Shown in pieces: positions 9,741-19,167 of a stretch of DNA of 64,000 nucleotides. The notes beneath the pieces are model-generated. The model was not told the DNA's origin. It saw only the letters and a list, made by a program, of their open reading frames with translations, and searched no databases. The position numbers were made by a program, and so were the translations under genes. The stretch comes from an uncultured Pirellulaceae bacterium (lineage in GTDB: Bacteria; Planctomycetota; Planctomycetia; Pirellulales; Pirellulaceae). How positions within the stretch are numbered: the first letter of the stretch is position 1; each line of letters begins with the position of its first letter. The stretch covers positions 16,213-80,212 of the forward strand of contig CALDHM010000006.1 in the NCBI GenBank assembly GCA_937941455.1. Reading direction: 5' to 3'.

Positions 9741-10460
9741 TTACTTGCGAATCGTCGATAGGCCACCATCGACCCCGATGACTTGGCCCGTGATCCAGCC
9801 GCTGCTCGGACCCAACAGAAAGACACCCGCAGCAGCCAGATCGTCCACGGTGCCTGTTCGCCCGAGCGGATACTTCTCCCCCATCGCGGCTGCCTTGGCC
9901 GGATCGGCGAAAAATTTTTCAGTGAGCGACGTGTGCGTCAAGGCTGGAGCGATGCAGTTGACACGGATCTCCGGCGAAAACTCCGCTGCCAGACTGCGCG
10001 TCAGCCCCTCGATGGCCCCCTTGGAGGCCGCGATTGAGGCGTGAGCGAACATGCCTTGGCCACATGCCACCGTGCTGAACAGGAGCACGCTCGACGTTGA
10101 CGACGACGACTGGGCACCCGCCTTGAGCGGGCTGAGCAAGGCCTGCAAGACGCGGACCGCGCCGATGACATTCACTTCGAAATCTTCGCGAAATATCTCG
10201 GGCTTGAGCCCCTTGAACGACTTCAGATTGAGGCTGCCGGGACAATAAGCCACGCCGTGGAGCGCGACTGGCACGTCCGCCACCGGTATCTCGTCGCGCG
10301 TCGCATCGAACGGCACATGTCTCACCGCGGCAATTTGCGGAATCCCACCCGGGCTGCGACTGAGCACCGTGACAGTATCGCCAGCAGCGACCAGGCGCTC
10401 GACCAGTCCCAATCCTATTCCCTTGCTCCCCCCCACGACGATGTAATGACGATCCGGCAT
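9741..10460 (-). CDS. Short-chain dehydrogenase/reductase-like protein lacking the active-site tyrosine
   Basis: This 239-residue Rossmann protein has the SDR cofactor motif GGSKGIGLG at residues 8-16, an HGVAYCPG segment in the NNAG position and the late motif VNCIAPALTHT. The catalytic Ser is plausible in FSTVACG. The YxxxK position reads IAASK, so Tyr is replaced by Ile. The protein may therefore bind NAD(P) without ordinary dehydrogenase activity, or use another residue. The ATG at 10460 was chosen because AAGGA lies about ten bases upstream; an ATG at 10508 would add 16 residues. It converges with the ABC operon. Confidence 0.82.
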   Translation of the reverse strand: MPDRHYIVVGGSKGIGLGLVERLVAAGDTVTVLSRSPGGIPQIAAVRHVPFDATRDEIPVADVPVALHGVAYCPGSLNLKSFKGLKPEIFREDFEVNVIGAVRVLQALLSPLKAGAQSSSSTSSVLLFSTVACGQGMFAHASIAASKGAIEGLTRSLAAEFSPEIRVNCIAPALTHTSLTEKFFADPAKAAAMGEKYPLGRTGTVDDLAAAGVFLLGPSSGWITGQVIGVDGGLSTIRK

Positions 10461-10837
10461 GGCCGTCTTTTCCTTTCGAACGATGATCCGACACAATTCC
10501 CTAGGCAAGTGACCGCAAACGCCTCAATGCGTTGACGAAAAACACGAGGCGCCGGAATCGGTGGAACTGCCATCGCGAGACCATCGTTAACAACCCGCAG
10601 CCAAAACCCCGAAAAATGCGCAATTTCGCACTTGTTCGGCTTCCAAAACCCGAACCAAAACCTAGCGGCACTCGTTCGGTCCCCACCAGAACGATCAATC
10701 GCTTTGTCACAAACCTCGCGTGCAACCCACGGGGACGACTCTAAAGATGCGCTTGGTAAAGTGATCACCGCGCGGATGATCCAACGCATCAACCGCTGCA
10801 GTTAACTGCGGATCGATGATCTTGTCGCAGTGCAGAA
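10461..10837. other. Intergenic region with a possible degraded coding segment
   Basis: No intact gene is seen in this stretch. On the minus strand, about 10726-10850, a short open segment reads HIVILHCDKIIDPQ...DHFTKRIF in a coding-like way but has no start and is followed by a stop. It may be a remnant related to the adjacent DUF1801-like fragment. I do not recognise its family. Confidence 0.3.
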
Positions 10838-11023
10838 TCACGATGTGTGAGTCGCAAGCGATCTAGCGGCGAGCTGCTCGAGAATTTTCAAGTCCAGATC
10901 CGCAGGCCGCCTGAAGTAGAGACAGGCCTTGCCGAACTCGTAATTTCCCAGTTTGGCCAGCAATGCCGCTTGGTCCGGCGATTCAGCCGCCAGATCGACC
11001 ACCAAATCATGGTCCAACGGCAT
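10838..11023 (-). pseudogene. C-terminal fragment of a DUF1801-type protein
   Basis: The 61-residue open frame matches the usual end of DUF1801/YdhG-like small proteins: LLAKLGNYEFGKACLYF, then RPADLDLKILEQLA. Those proteins are normally 110-140 residues, and the expected N-terminal half is not found upstream in any minus-strand frame. I infer a truncated remnant. The recognition is by motif memory and should be checked by a profile search. Confidence 0.4.
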
Positions 11024-11419
11024 GGGTCTATGGTCTCAATCGGTTCGCCTTCTCTGAAAGGGGACCGTTCACCGCTCGCGGCCTATCAAATTCTCCGGGC
11101 GTTGCCCTTTGACCAGTTCGACGAATTTCGATGCTCCAGCGATTCGGGACAAGCGGGACGAACTTGAACAGCATTTGATCGGCGATTGCCTCGAGTTGGC
11201 CAAGGCAACCTGCCAGCGGATCTTCGAGCGCGTTTGGCAGTTCTGGGATACGGTCAGGTTCGCGCCGGCGTGAGTTCGCTCGTGCGGAGTTCGCGCCACA
11301 ATTCCCCTACTCGCTACCAGTGCGGCAGTCGTGACCGTTTTGGAGCTTGACTAAGGGGACAAGAACGATCATCGCCTCGAACAGTCGTGCGCGCCGTCAT
11401 CTAACCTTCTTGAGCCGAG
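11024..11419. other. Intergenic region with a possible plus-strand gene remnant
   Basis: A plus-strand frame from about 11057 to 11276 is open and reads with amphipathic, coding-like texture (for example RDKRDELEQHLIGDCLELAK), but it lacks a credible start and I do not recognise it. The rest shows no coding pattern. The region is probably decayed sequence. Confidence 0.3.
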
Positions 11420-11662
11420 TCATGGCAAATCCTCGCCGACGTGGGAGTTGAACGGATTGCAGCGGAGGATGCGCCAGAAGCCCTTGAGAGCGCCGCGGAT
11501 GGCTCCGTATTTGCGAACCGCCTCGATGAAGTACTGGCTGCAAGTGGGGTGGAACCGGCATTTGGGGCCGAACAACGGGCTGATCCATATTTGGTAGCCG
11601 CGAACGCAGGCGATTATCGTATTGGCGGGTATTCGGATCAGAAATTGCGACAGCTTGCTCAT
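11420..11662 (-). CDS. yidD: Membrane protein insertion efficiency factor YidD
   Basis: This 80-residue protein carries the YidD signature: a hydrophobic N-terminus, [20 protein letters not shown], a second Cys in LRCNPF, and a final short tail. The three conserved cysteines are present. YidD is a small membrane-associated protein that helps YidC insert proteins into the inner membrane. Here yidC and rnpA are not adjacent, unlike the usual rnpA-yidD-yidC order. The ATG at 11662 gives the normal family length; an upstream in-frame ATG at 11761 would add an Arg/Pro-rich stretch unlike the family. Confidence 0.9.
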   Translation of the reverse strand: MSKLSQFLIRIPANTIIACVRGYQIWISPLFGPKCRFHPTCSQYFIEAVRKYGAIRGALKGFWRILRCNPFNSHVGEDLP

Positions 11663-12058
11663 ACTGGAAAATTGTCGTGGTTGGCTCGCTTGTCGGCAAG
11701 TCGGGCGATGCGGACGAGTGCGAAACGGTCTCGAGATTTCCCCGGGCGACGGCGTGATCAAAGGCCTCGGCAGCGAGGGAAGCGCAGCCGTCCATACGTT
11801 GCTCTGCTCCCCGCCGCGAATTTGGCCGCTCGTGAACGGTTCCCGCGAGGCGCCGCACGCAACGTCCCGCTCGCGAATCGCGGCGTGACGACAATTCGCC
11901 AGAGTGTTAAACTAGGCTTTGGTTCGAAACCCAACCACCGCGGGGCTCTCGCCCGCGATTTTCTCGAAAACCGGACGCTTGCGCGCTCCGGGGTTAGCAT
12001 TGTGGAACAAAGCCCCGGGTTTCACCCACGTCGCGTCATTGTTTGCAGCCAGGACCCT
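11663..12058. other. Intergenic region between divergent yidD and moxR
   Basis: This 396-base stretch should hold the promoters of both divergent genes. The moxR frame is open upstream across most of it, but the peptide there is Arg/Ala-rich with no family similarity, so I treat it as non-coding. A Shine-Dalgarno-like AGGA lies at 12051-12054, just before the moxR ATG. No rnpA-like gene is seen. Confidence 0.45.
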
Positions 12059-13114
12059 ATGCCCTCTTCCTCGACCCCACCTCCCAGCAGCAATCAACTT
12101 CATCGGCTCGTCCAGGTCCGTCAACGATTGATGGATGAGTTGTCGCAGGTCATTGTCGGCCAGCGTGAGGTGATCGACTTGATTTTGATTTCGATCTTTT
12201 CGCGGGGGCATTGCCTGCTGGAGGGCGTACCGGGGCTGGCCAAGACACTGATGATCAGCACGTTGGCCAAGGCGTTGGATTTGACCTTCAATCGGGTGCA
12301 GTTCACCCCCGACATGATGCCAGCCGACATTACTGGGACCGAGATCATCGAGGAGAACCGCTCGACGGGGACCCGTGAGCGGCGTTTCTTGCACGGGCCG
12401 TTGTTCGCAAACGTTGTGTTGGCCGATGAGGTCAACCGCACACCGCCGAAGACCCAGGCGGCGCTGCTCGAGGCCATGCAAGAGCGACAAATCACGGTGG
12501 GCGGCCAGCGGCATGTGTTGCCCGAGCCTTTTTTTGTCCTTGCCACGCAAAATCCGCTGGAGCAAGAAGGCACCTACCCGCTGCCCGAGGCTCAACAGGA
12601 TCGCTTCATGTTCAACATCCTCATCCGTTACCCGCAATTTGATGAGGAGTTGGAAATCGTGCGACGTACGACGTCAAGGCAAGTGGCCGAAGTGTCGCCA
12701 GTGGTCAACGGCCGGGAAATCCTGGAGGCCCAAGATCTCGTTCGCGACGTTCCCGTCTCCGACCATGTACTACAGTATGCAACGTCACTGGTGCGGCAAA
12801 CGCGGGTTGGTCAACCAGGCGTCCCCGACTTCATCAGCGAGACGGTCCGCTGGGGTGCCGGACCGCGAGCGGTGCAGTATCTCGTGTTGGGAGCCAAAGC
12901 CAGAGCCTTGTTGTCGGGACGGACCCATGTCGCGATCGAGGACGTGACCGCTCTGGCGCCTCCGGTCTTACGGCATCGTCTCCGCGTCAATTATTCGGCC
13001 CAGAGTGATGGCGTAACGGCCGACGATGTGATTGCTCGATTGATCCAAGCGACCCCTATCACCGCAGACGATTTGACCCGCGATGCCCGACTCCAAAAGA
13101 TTTTTGCATCCTGA
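12059..13114 (+). CDS. MoxR family AAA+ ATPase
   Basis: This 351-residue AAA+ ATPase of the MoxR/RavA class has Walker [10 protein letters not shown] near residue 55, Walker [24 protein letters not shown] near 117 and the family segment [25 protein letters not shown] in which TQNP acts as sensor 1. MoxR proteins are chaperone-like ATPases that work with von Willebrand factor A proteins. The next three genes are exactly such partners. The ATG at 12059 has AGGA five bases upstream. Its 3' end overlaps the DUF58 gene by 32 bases. Confidence 0.93.
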   Translation: MPSSSTPPPSSNQLHRLVQVRQRLMDELSQVIVGQREVIDLILISIFSRGHCLLEGVPGLAKTLMISTLAKALDLTFNRVQFTPDMMPADITGTEIIEENRSTGTRERRFLHGPLFANVVLADEVNRTPPKTQAALLEAMQERQITVGGQRHVLPEPFFVLATQNPLEQEGTYPLPEAQQDRFMFNILIRYPQFDEELEIVRRTTSRQVAEVSPVVNGREILEAQDLVRDVPVSDHVLQYATSLVRQTRVGQPGVPDFISETVRWGAGPRAVQYLVLGAKARALLSGRTHVAIEDVTALAPPVLRHRLRVNYSAQSDGVTADDVIARLIQATPITADDLTRDARLQKIFAS

Positions 13115-13982
13115 CGCATTGGCCCGGATCTCGCGGTTGGACCTGCGAGCCAAGCAAATCGTGGAAGGCTTTTTGAGTGGAGCCCATCGCAGTCCGTTCT
13201 TCGGGCATTCGGTCGAGTTTCTCCAGCATCGCGAGTACGTGCCTGGCGACGACCTGCGGCATGTCGATTGGCAAGTTTGGGCGCGGCAAGATCGGCTGGT
13301 GGTCAAACAATTCGAGGAAGAGACCAATCTGCGCTGCTATCTGCTGGTGGACAGCAGCCGTAGCATGGAATACGCGGGGGGGGGCATCTCGAAGTTCGAG
13401 TACGCCAGTACCCTAGCGGCTAGTCTCGCGTGGCTGGTCCTCCAGCAGCATGACGCCGTAGGCTGCCTGACCTTTGATGATGACATTCGCGAGGTGATCC
13501 CAGCGTCCGCGGCAGCGGGCCATTTACCAACGATCGCCGACAGATTAAGCCGAACGACGCGGCGCGAAGCCTCACGTTGGGACACGATTTTTGCCAGAGT
13601 CGCGGAGGTCTTCCCGCGGCGGGGCGTCATGCTGGTCCTCTCGGATTTTCTCGGTGATGACCGCCAGATCGTGAAGGGCTTACGGACATTGGCCGAGCGG
13701 GGACACGAGATCGCCGCGTTGCAAGTGCTGGACGACGACGAGCTCGATTTCAATTTGGAGGGGCCAACTCGTTTTGAAGATCTCGAAGCGGAGGGGTTTC
13801 TGGCGTGCAATCCCAGGGCGTTGCGTGACAGCTACCTCGCAGCGGTCCAGGAGTATCTCGACCGTTTCCGCCACGGCGTCGCGGCGGCCGGCATGCAGTA
13901 CAAGCTGGCTCGTACCAGTCGCAATTTCGGGGCCGTATTGGCGGAATTTCTGACCGAATGGCAAGCCCGCATTCGCCGGTGA
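13083..13982 (+). CDS. DUF58 domain protein with VWA-like fold
   Basis: This 299-residue protein has the DUF58 core: [24 protein letters not shown] near residue 40, then a MIDAS-like DSSRSM near 94 that starts a von Willebrand factor A-like domain. DUF58 proteins are regular partners of MoxR ATPases and are thought to take part in complex assembly or envelope processes. The start overlaps moxR by 32 bases in another frame, so translation is probably coupled. The BatA-like gene starts 10 bases downstream. Confidence 0.9.
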   Translation: MPDSKRFLHPDALARISRLDLRAKQIVEGFLSGAHRSPFFGHSVEFLQHREYVPGDDLRHVDWQVWARQDRLVVKQFEEETNLRCYLLVDSSRSMEYAGGGISKFEYASTLAASLAWLVLQQHDAVGCLTFDDDIREVIPASAAAGHLPTIADRLSRTTRREASRWDTIFARVAEVFPRRGVMLVLSDFLGDDRQIVKGLRTLAERGHEIAALQVLDDDELDFNLEGPTRFEDLEAEGFLACNPRALRDSYLAAVQEYLDRFRHGVAAAGMQYKLARTSRNFGAVLAEFLTEWQARIRR

Positions 13983-13992
13983 TGGGAGCCAG

Positions 13993-16326
13993 ATGCCAGA
14001 GAACTTGTTTTCCAATTCGCCCGCCGTTTGGATCGCTTTGGCCGCGGGGTTGCTCGCGATCCCTGTGCTGATCCACTTGATCAACCGGCTGCGCTACCGC
14101 CGCGTGCCTTGGGCAGCGATGGAGTTTCTCCGGATCAGCCAGCGCAAGAATCGGCATCGCCTATGGCTCAAGCAGTTACTGCTGCTCCTCGCGCGAATGG
14201 CGATACTAAGCGTGTTGCTGCTGATGTTCAGCCATCTGGGTTGCCGCGATACGTCATGGACAAACTTGCTGGGACGCGGTGTCACGCATCACTACCTTTT
14301 GCTGGACGACAGTTTGTCGATGAGCGCGAGCGACGAGGCGGGGACCAGCGGCCTCGAGCGGGCCCGCCAAACGGCACTGAAGATTTTGGAGCGGGCCCAA
14401 GGAAAGCCCGGTCAACTCCTCAGTGTCCTCCGCTGGTCACAGATTCCACCACCCGCAGAGACCGCGGTTGGCGACAGCCAGGCGCCCCCCCCGCAATGGA
14501 ATTGGCAAGCTCAGTTACTCGATCGCCAGACACAGGACTCGATTGTTAAGTTTCTGGAATCCCTGCCGCGGTCGGCGCTGGCGGCCGGTCCCGAGCCCGT
14601 GGCGGATATCGTGGAACAAGCCATCAGGTCGCGACCGGATGAAACGGCGATCGTGTATTGGCTGAGCGATTTTCGCCACGAGGACTGGCGCAGCGATCAC
14701 CGGATGCCGCGGCGTCTGGAGTCGTTGCGCGAGGTCGCGCAGCGGATCGAGCTACTGCGCTGCGATACGGTGTCGCGAGAAAATCTGGCGATCCGCCAAC
14801 TGCGGCCTGTGGGAAACGTCCGGGCGGTGCAGGTACCGATCCCCTTTTCGATCACCGTCGACAATTTTGGCCAAAGTTCAGCGCGAAACATCACCGTCAG
14901 CTTGAACCAACGGCCGATCAGCAGTCCAGACGGCAAACAAATCGTGCAGGGGGACCGTGAACCTTTGCCGAACTTATTCATCGAGGAAATCCCGCCGGGA
15001 GGGAGCGTGACGCGGATTTTCAATACGGCGTTCGCCGAGCCTGGGAGCTATCTCGTGCGCGCCGAACTGCCGACCGATCCGCTGCGGGAGGACAACCTGC
15101 GCGAGGCGGTCGTCTCGGCGTCGCCCGCGCGGCGCGTGCTGGTTCTCGAGGGGCCGACCGGGAATGCCGCGGCCCCTTTTTTGGAGCGGGCGCTGGGCGC
15201 CAAGGGGCTGACCGGGATCGCGGTCGAAACCCGGCCGCTCGATTATTTGCGCGATCCGGTCGACCAGTCGCTTGAGGAGTACGATGTGATCCTCGTGAGC
15301 GCCGTAGCGTCGCTTGATCAAGCGGCCGTTGGTCGATTGGAGGGCTTCGTCGAGCGTGGGGGGGGTCTGGCATGGTTCCTGGGCCCGGAGCTTGATCGAG
15401 CCTTTTTCGAGCAATCCCTCTACCGTGGCGGCCAAGGCCTGTTTTCAGTTCCCTTGGCTGGTCCCGTCGAGATCCCCTCCCGTGGATCGGAGGATCCGCC
15501 CGATGTCGTGGCCAGTCAGCATCCCTTGCTCGCCGCCCTGCGATCGCTTCGCAATTCGCCGCTAGACCTGGTGCAGATCAAGCGGGTTTACGTTCCCGCA
15601 CCGGAATGGCGTGAGAGTCGCGAGGGGTCGACCGAGCCCGCGCGGGACGTCGATCTCCCCTGTACCTTGCGGGGCGATCCGCGGCGGCCGCTGATTGTGC
15701 TCGATCGCTTTGGCCGAGGGCGAACGGCGCTGGTCATGACCACTGCGGCGCCGACATGGAACAATTGGGCACGAAATCCGACCTTCGTCGTCGTGGCGAT
15801 GTTGCTGCAAGATCATCTGGCTGCGGGCCGCTACCCCGACGAGGATCTGATCGTTGGCCGGGCCTGGCGCTGGCCGGTTCACCCGGGGGACAGCGAAACC
15901 TTGCTGCTGCAAACCCCCGTTACGGCGGAGCGGCCGGGAGAGTCGGTTTTGCTCGAGCCCCAATCTCTTGAGGGGGGGGGAGCCGAATTTTGCCTGTCGC
16001 GAGATGTGACGGGGCGTTGCCTGAACGATGAGCCCGGCGTCTACGCCGTGACAGTACCCGCCGCTGGGCCGGGAGGGCGGACGACGTTGCACGCCGTGGG
16101 GGTCGATTGCACGGAAAGCTCGCTGGAAACTCCGACGGCGAGCCTGCTGACGGCCCGATTTGGCAAGCAAGCCCAAGTATTGGCTTGGGACGAATTTCAC
16201 GCGGCTTTGGAGCAAGTTCCTGCGTCGCCGCTGACACGTGTGTTGCTCGTGCTGGTTGGCGGGTTGCTGCTGGCCGAGTCGGCTTTGGTCTATCTCAACA
16301 GTTATCATCCACGGAGCTCGCCGTGA
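13993..16326 (+). CDS. BatA-domain, VWA-like membrane protein
   Basis: This 777-residue protein begins with a BatA-type N-terminal domain: two hydrophobic helices flanking LIHLINRLRYRRVPWAAMEFL. A VWA-like segment with LLLDDSLSMS near residue 103 follows. The large middle part is periplasmic and includes a cluster of beta strands and a GATase-like region that starts ARRVLVLEG near 380. A final transmembrane helix lies near residue 755. In aerotolerance-type clusters such proteins sit beside MoxR and DUF58. A run of nine G at 15972-15980 lies in frame. The last bases overlap the next gene as GTGA. Confidence 0.85.
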   Translation: MPENLFSNSPAVWIALAAGLLAIPVLIHLINRLRYRRVPWAAMEFLRISQRKNRHRLWLKQLLLLLARMAILSVLLLMFSHLGCRDTSWTNLLGRGVTHHYLLLDDSLSMSASDEAGTSGLERARQTALKILERAQGKPGQLLSVLRWSQIPPPAETAVGDSQAPPPQWNWQAQLLDRQTQDSIVKFLESLPRSALAAGPEPVADIVEQAIRSRPDETAIVYWLSDFRHEDWRSDHRMPRRLESLREVAQRIELLRCDTVSRENLAIRQLRPVGNVRAVQVPIPFSITVDNFGQSSARNITVSLNQRPISSPDGKQIVQGDREPLPNLFIEEIPPGGSVTRIFNTAFAEPGSYLVRAELPTDPLREDNLREAVVSASPARRVLVLEGPTGNAAAPFLERALGAKGLTGIAVETRPLDYLRDPVDQSLEEYDVILVSAVASLDQAAVGRLEGFVERGGGLAWFLGPELDRAFFEQSLYRGGQGLFSVPLAGPVEIPSRGSEDPPDVVASQHPLLAALRSLRNSPLDLVQIKRVYVPAPEWRESREGSTEPARDVDLPCTLRGDPRRPLIVLDRFGRGRTALVMTTAAPTWNNWARNPTFVVVAMLLQDHLAAGRYPDEDLIVGRAWRWPVHPGDSETLLLQTPVTAERPGESVLLEPQSLEGGGAEFCLSRDVTGRCLNDEPGVYAVTVPAAGPGGRTTLHAVGVDCTESSLETPTASLLTARFGKQAQVLAWDEFHAALEQVPASPLTRVLLVLVGGLLLAESALVYLNSYHPRSSP

Positions 16327-19097
16327 AGTACGCGCCGATGTGGGACGAAAGTTCGGTCGAGCCCAGTGCCGAAATTGTCTACGGGCTGAATCCGGTCTTG
16401 CCGCTCAGCGAACCTTGGCAAGTCGCTATGTTCGCACTGGTCGTTGTCGGCGTGGTCGTCATCAGCTTGGCCGTGCTGTGGCGTGATGCGCGTGGTTTGC
16501 CGGCCGGATTGCGGTGGTTGCTCGCCGCGTTGCGTCTGTTGGCCGTGATTTCGCTGGTTCTGTTCGCTCTTGAGCCGCAACAGTCGACCCGCACGAGGCA
16601 GCTCCACCGATCTCGCTTGCCCATTCTTGTCGACACGAGTTTGAGCATGAGTCTAAACAAAGAGGGGGGGGAGAGCAGCGGCGAGCGGCGCATCGACGCG
16701 GTCATCGCGGCCTTCCGCGATCCGCAATTTTGGAGCCCACTGTTGGCGAACCACGATATCGACGTTTATTGTTTCGACGACCAAAGCCAGGGAGAACTTG
16801 TGGCGTCCTCCCGCGCTGGGGAGGAACCGGCGGCGGCCGCCGTGCCCTCCGCGAAGACCGCTCCCCCGTCTTCGTCAAATTGGTTTGCTTCTCGGTGCGC
16901 GGCGTGGCTGACGATCGTCTGTGCCGGAATCGGGGTGTTTCTGCTCGGAGTTGCTGGGTGGTCAGCGGCGTGGGGCAGCGGCGAACGATGGTGGATGGCG
17001 GGTGGCTGGTTGGCCATGACGGGAGCCTTGGCCGCGCTGGCCGTTTGCGATTTGGCGACCCCCGACCTAGTCTGGCAAGAATCGTTTCGATTAGCTTGGT
17101 ATCGGCCTGCCGACGAGCAAGTTGCCCCGGCGGCGCGAACAGGAGAGGCCGCGGCTGCCGCCGGGCGTTTAGCGGCTCTGCCGTGGCACGAGATCCTCGC
17201 GCCGCGCGGCGCGGCGACGCGGCTGGGGGACGTACTGGAAAATCTGGTCCAGCGCGAGCGGGGGGGGCCAATCCCCGGTTGTCTGGTTGTCAGTGACGGT
17301 GCGGTGAACGCGGGAGTCGACCTGAGCCGAGCCGGTGCTGCCGCGCGAGCCGCCGGAATCCCGCTGTTTCTCATCGGTGTCGGCAATCCAGAGCCGCCCA
17401 AGAATTTCGAAATCGTCAGCTGGCAACTCCCAGCCAAGGCGTTCCCGAAAGACCGCTTTTTCGGCCGCGCGGTCTTGCGGCACTCCGGCTATCGCGGCGC
17501 GGTGGTGCGACTGCAAGTCGTGTCGAGTGACGATCAAGGGCGTGAGCCAGAGGTCATCGAATCCGAGCTGGAGACTATCCTGGAAGGCGACGGCGAACCG
17601 CAAACGGTGGATGTCGAGTTGCAGCGCGAGGCGCTGGGGTTGCGGCGCTACCAACTGCGCAGCGCCCCCCTCCCCGATGAAATCGAGCTGAATGACAACC
17701 AACGGAGCAACCTGATCGAAATTGTTGATCGCCGCTCGGTCGTCCTGCTGGTAGCCGGTGGCCCGCATCGCGATTTCCAGTTTTTGCGGAATCAGTTGCA
17801 CCGCGATCCGACTGTCGAGTTGCATGTTTGGTTGCAGTCGGCGCAGGAGGGAGCGTCGCAAGAGGGGGATCACTTGCTGGGGACTTTTCCCGGCACCCTC
17901 GAAGAATTGGACGCCGTCGATTGCATCGTCGCCTTCGATCCCGATTGGTCGCGGCTGTCTCCCGAACAAGCGGCGGTGCTCGAGGAATGGCTGGCCAATC
18001 GGGCTGGCGGCCTGATCGTTACCGCTGGACCGGTCAACACGCCACAGTGGACGCGCTTGCCCACTCGCCATCCGGTGGCCAGTCTCGTGCGACGAATCTA
18101 CCCGGTCGTGTTCTATCAACAGAGTTCCGCGGTGCTGAGCCTCGGTCGGTTCGGCGGCGAGCGGGCTTGGCCGCTTGAGTTCACTCGTGAGGGGGGGGCA
18201 GCGGAATATCTCTGGCTTGCCGACACGCGGGAAGAAAATGAGCAGATCTGGAGGCAATTCGCCGGAGTCTATGGCTACTACGCGGTGAACGCGGCGAAGC
18301 CGGGTGCCGAAGTGCTGGCCTACTTTTCTGACCCGAAAACGGCTGTCGATGGACGACTCCCCATCTACCTAGCCAGTCAACTGTACGGTGGCGGCCGAGT
18401 CTTGTTCCAAGCCAGCAACGAGATCTGGCGGCTGCGGCGGTTAGATCCGGTCTATTTTCAAAGGTACTTCGACCGCGTAATTCGCTGGGCTTCGCAAGGC
18501 CGCCTCAATCGCGATGCGAAAAACGGCTCGCTGGTCACCGATCGGCAAAACTACTGGGTGGGGGAATCGGTGTGGATCCAAGCCAGCTTGCCAGCGATGA
18601 GCAAGGGCGCCGCATCTCTGGCTGCGTTGACCGTCGATGTGGTGCTGCCGGGTGGCGAGCGGGCCAGCGTGACGCTGCAGGCCGATCCCGCCGCGCCGCG
18701 ACCAGGGACCTTCACTGGAAATCTGTTCGCGCAGCGAGCCGGTGACCATCGGCTCCGCTTGCCCCTGCCGCAACACCCCAAGGGCATGCTAACAGCCCAA
18801 TTCAGTGTCGCCATTCCCGAAGTCGAAAAACAAGATCCGCGCCGCAATGATCAAGGCTTGCAAGCCCTCGCCGATCAAACGGGAGGTCGCTATTGGCGAG
18901 GACTCGACGAAGTCCGAAGCGGGAAAGGCGCTGCCGATATCCTGGCGACCGCTATTCCGCCGCAGGACCAAGTGACCGTCCTGCCCGGCGCTCCCCACCG
19001 ATCGTTTCGGCGAAAATTGATGATCTGGCTGCTGATCTTCGCCACGTTCGTGCTGGCCAGCGAGTGGACGTGCCGCCGCTTGAATAAGTTGGCATGA
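16323..19097 (+). CDS. Large VWA-like membrane protein of the MoxR cluster
   Basis: This protein is about 924 residues long. Two transmembrane helices lie in the first 90 residues, then a MIDAS-like VDTSLSMS near residue 104, another hydrophobic pair near 200-245, and a long extracytoplasmic part. The C-terminal half resembles the glutamine-amidotransferase-like module seen in planctomycete proteins of this type (VLLVAGGPHRDFQFLRN near 475), and a last transmembrane helix sits near 905. I chose the GTG at 16323, which overlaps the previous stop as GTGA; an ATG at 16338 is an alternative. It closes the four-gene cluster. Confidence 0.82.
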   Translation: MKYAPMWDESSVEPSAEIVYGLNPVLPLSEPWQVAMFALVVVGVVVISLAVLWRDARGLPAGLRWLLAALRLLAVISLVLFALEPQQSTRTRQLHRSRLPILVDTSLSMSLNKEGGESSGERRIDAVIAAFRDPQFWSPLLANHDIDVYCFDDQSQGELVASSRAGEEPAAAAVPSAKTAPPSSSNWFASRCAAWLTIVCAGIGVFLLGVAGWSAAWGSGERWWMAGGWLAMTGALAALAVCDLATPDLVWQESFRLAWYRPADEQVAPAARTGEAAAAAGRLAALPWHEILAPRGAATRLGDVLENLVQRERGGPIPGCLVVSDGAVNAGVDLSRAGAAARAAGIPLFLIGVGNPEPPKNFEIVSWQLPAKAFPKDRFFGRAVLRHSGYRGAVVRLQVVSSDDQGREPEVIESELETILEGDGEPQTVDVELQREALGLRRYQLRSAPLPDEIELNDNQRSNLIEIVDRRSVVLLVAGGPHRDFQFLRNQLHRDPTVELHVWLQSAQEGASQEGDHLLGTFPGTLEELDAVDCIVAFDPDWSRLSPEQAAVLEEWLANRAGGLIVTAGPVNTPQWTRLPTRHPVASLVRRIYPVVFYQQSSAVLSLGRFGGERAWPLEFTREGGAAEYLWLADTREENEQIWRQFAGVYGYYAVNAAKPGAEVLAYFSDPKTAVDGRLPIYLASQLYGGGRVLFQASNEIWRLRRLDPVYFQRYFDRVIRWASQGRLNRDAKNGSLVTDRQNYWVGESVWIQASLPAMSKGAASLAALTVDVVLPGGERASVTLQADPAAPRPGTFTGNLFAQRAGDHRLRLPLPQHPKGMLTAQFSVAIPEVEKQDPRRNDQGLQALADQTGGRYWRGLDEVRSGKGAADILATAIPPQDQVTVLPGAPHRSFRRKLMIWLLIFATFVLASEWTCRRLNKLA

Positions 19098-19167
19098 GTC
19101 GGCCGGACATGCGCTGTGATGCAAGGCACCGACTTCTATCGGTGCGATGCGCGCTGCGACCCCATCT

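Noticed and set aside
17169..18257. A 362-codon minus-strand frame opposite the VWA-like gene
   Set aside because: Codon-level shadow of a GC-rich gene, with no motif or start signal.
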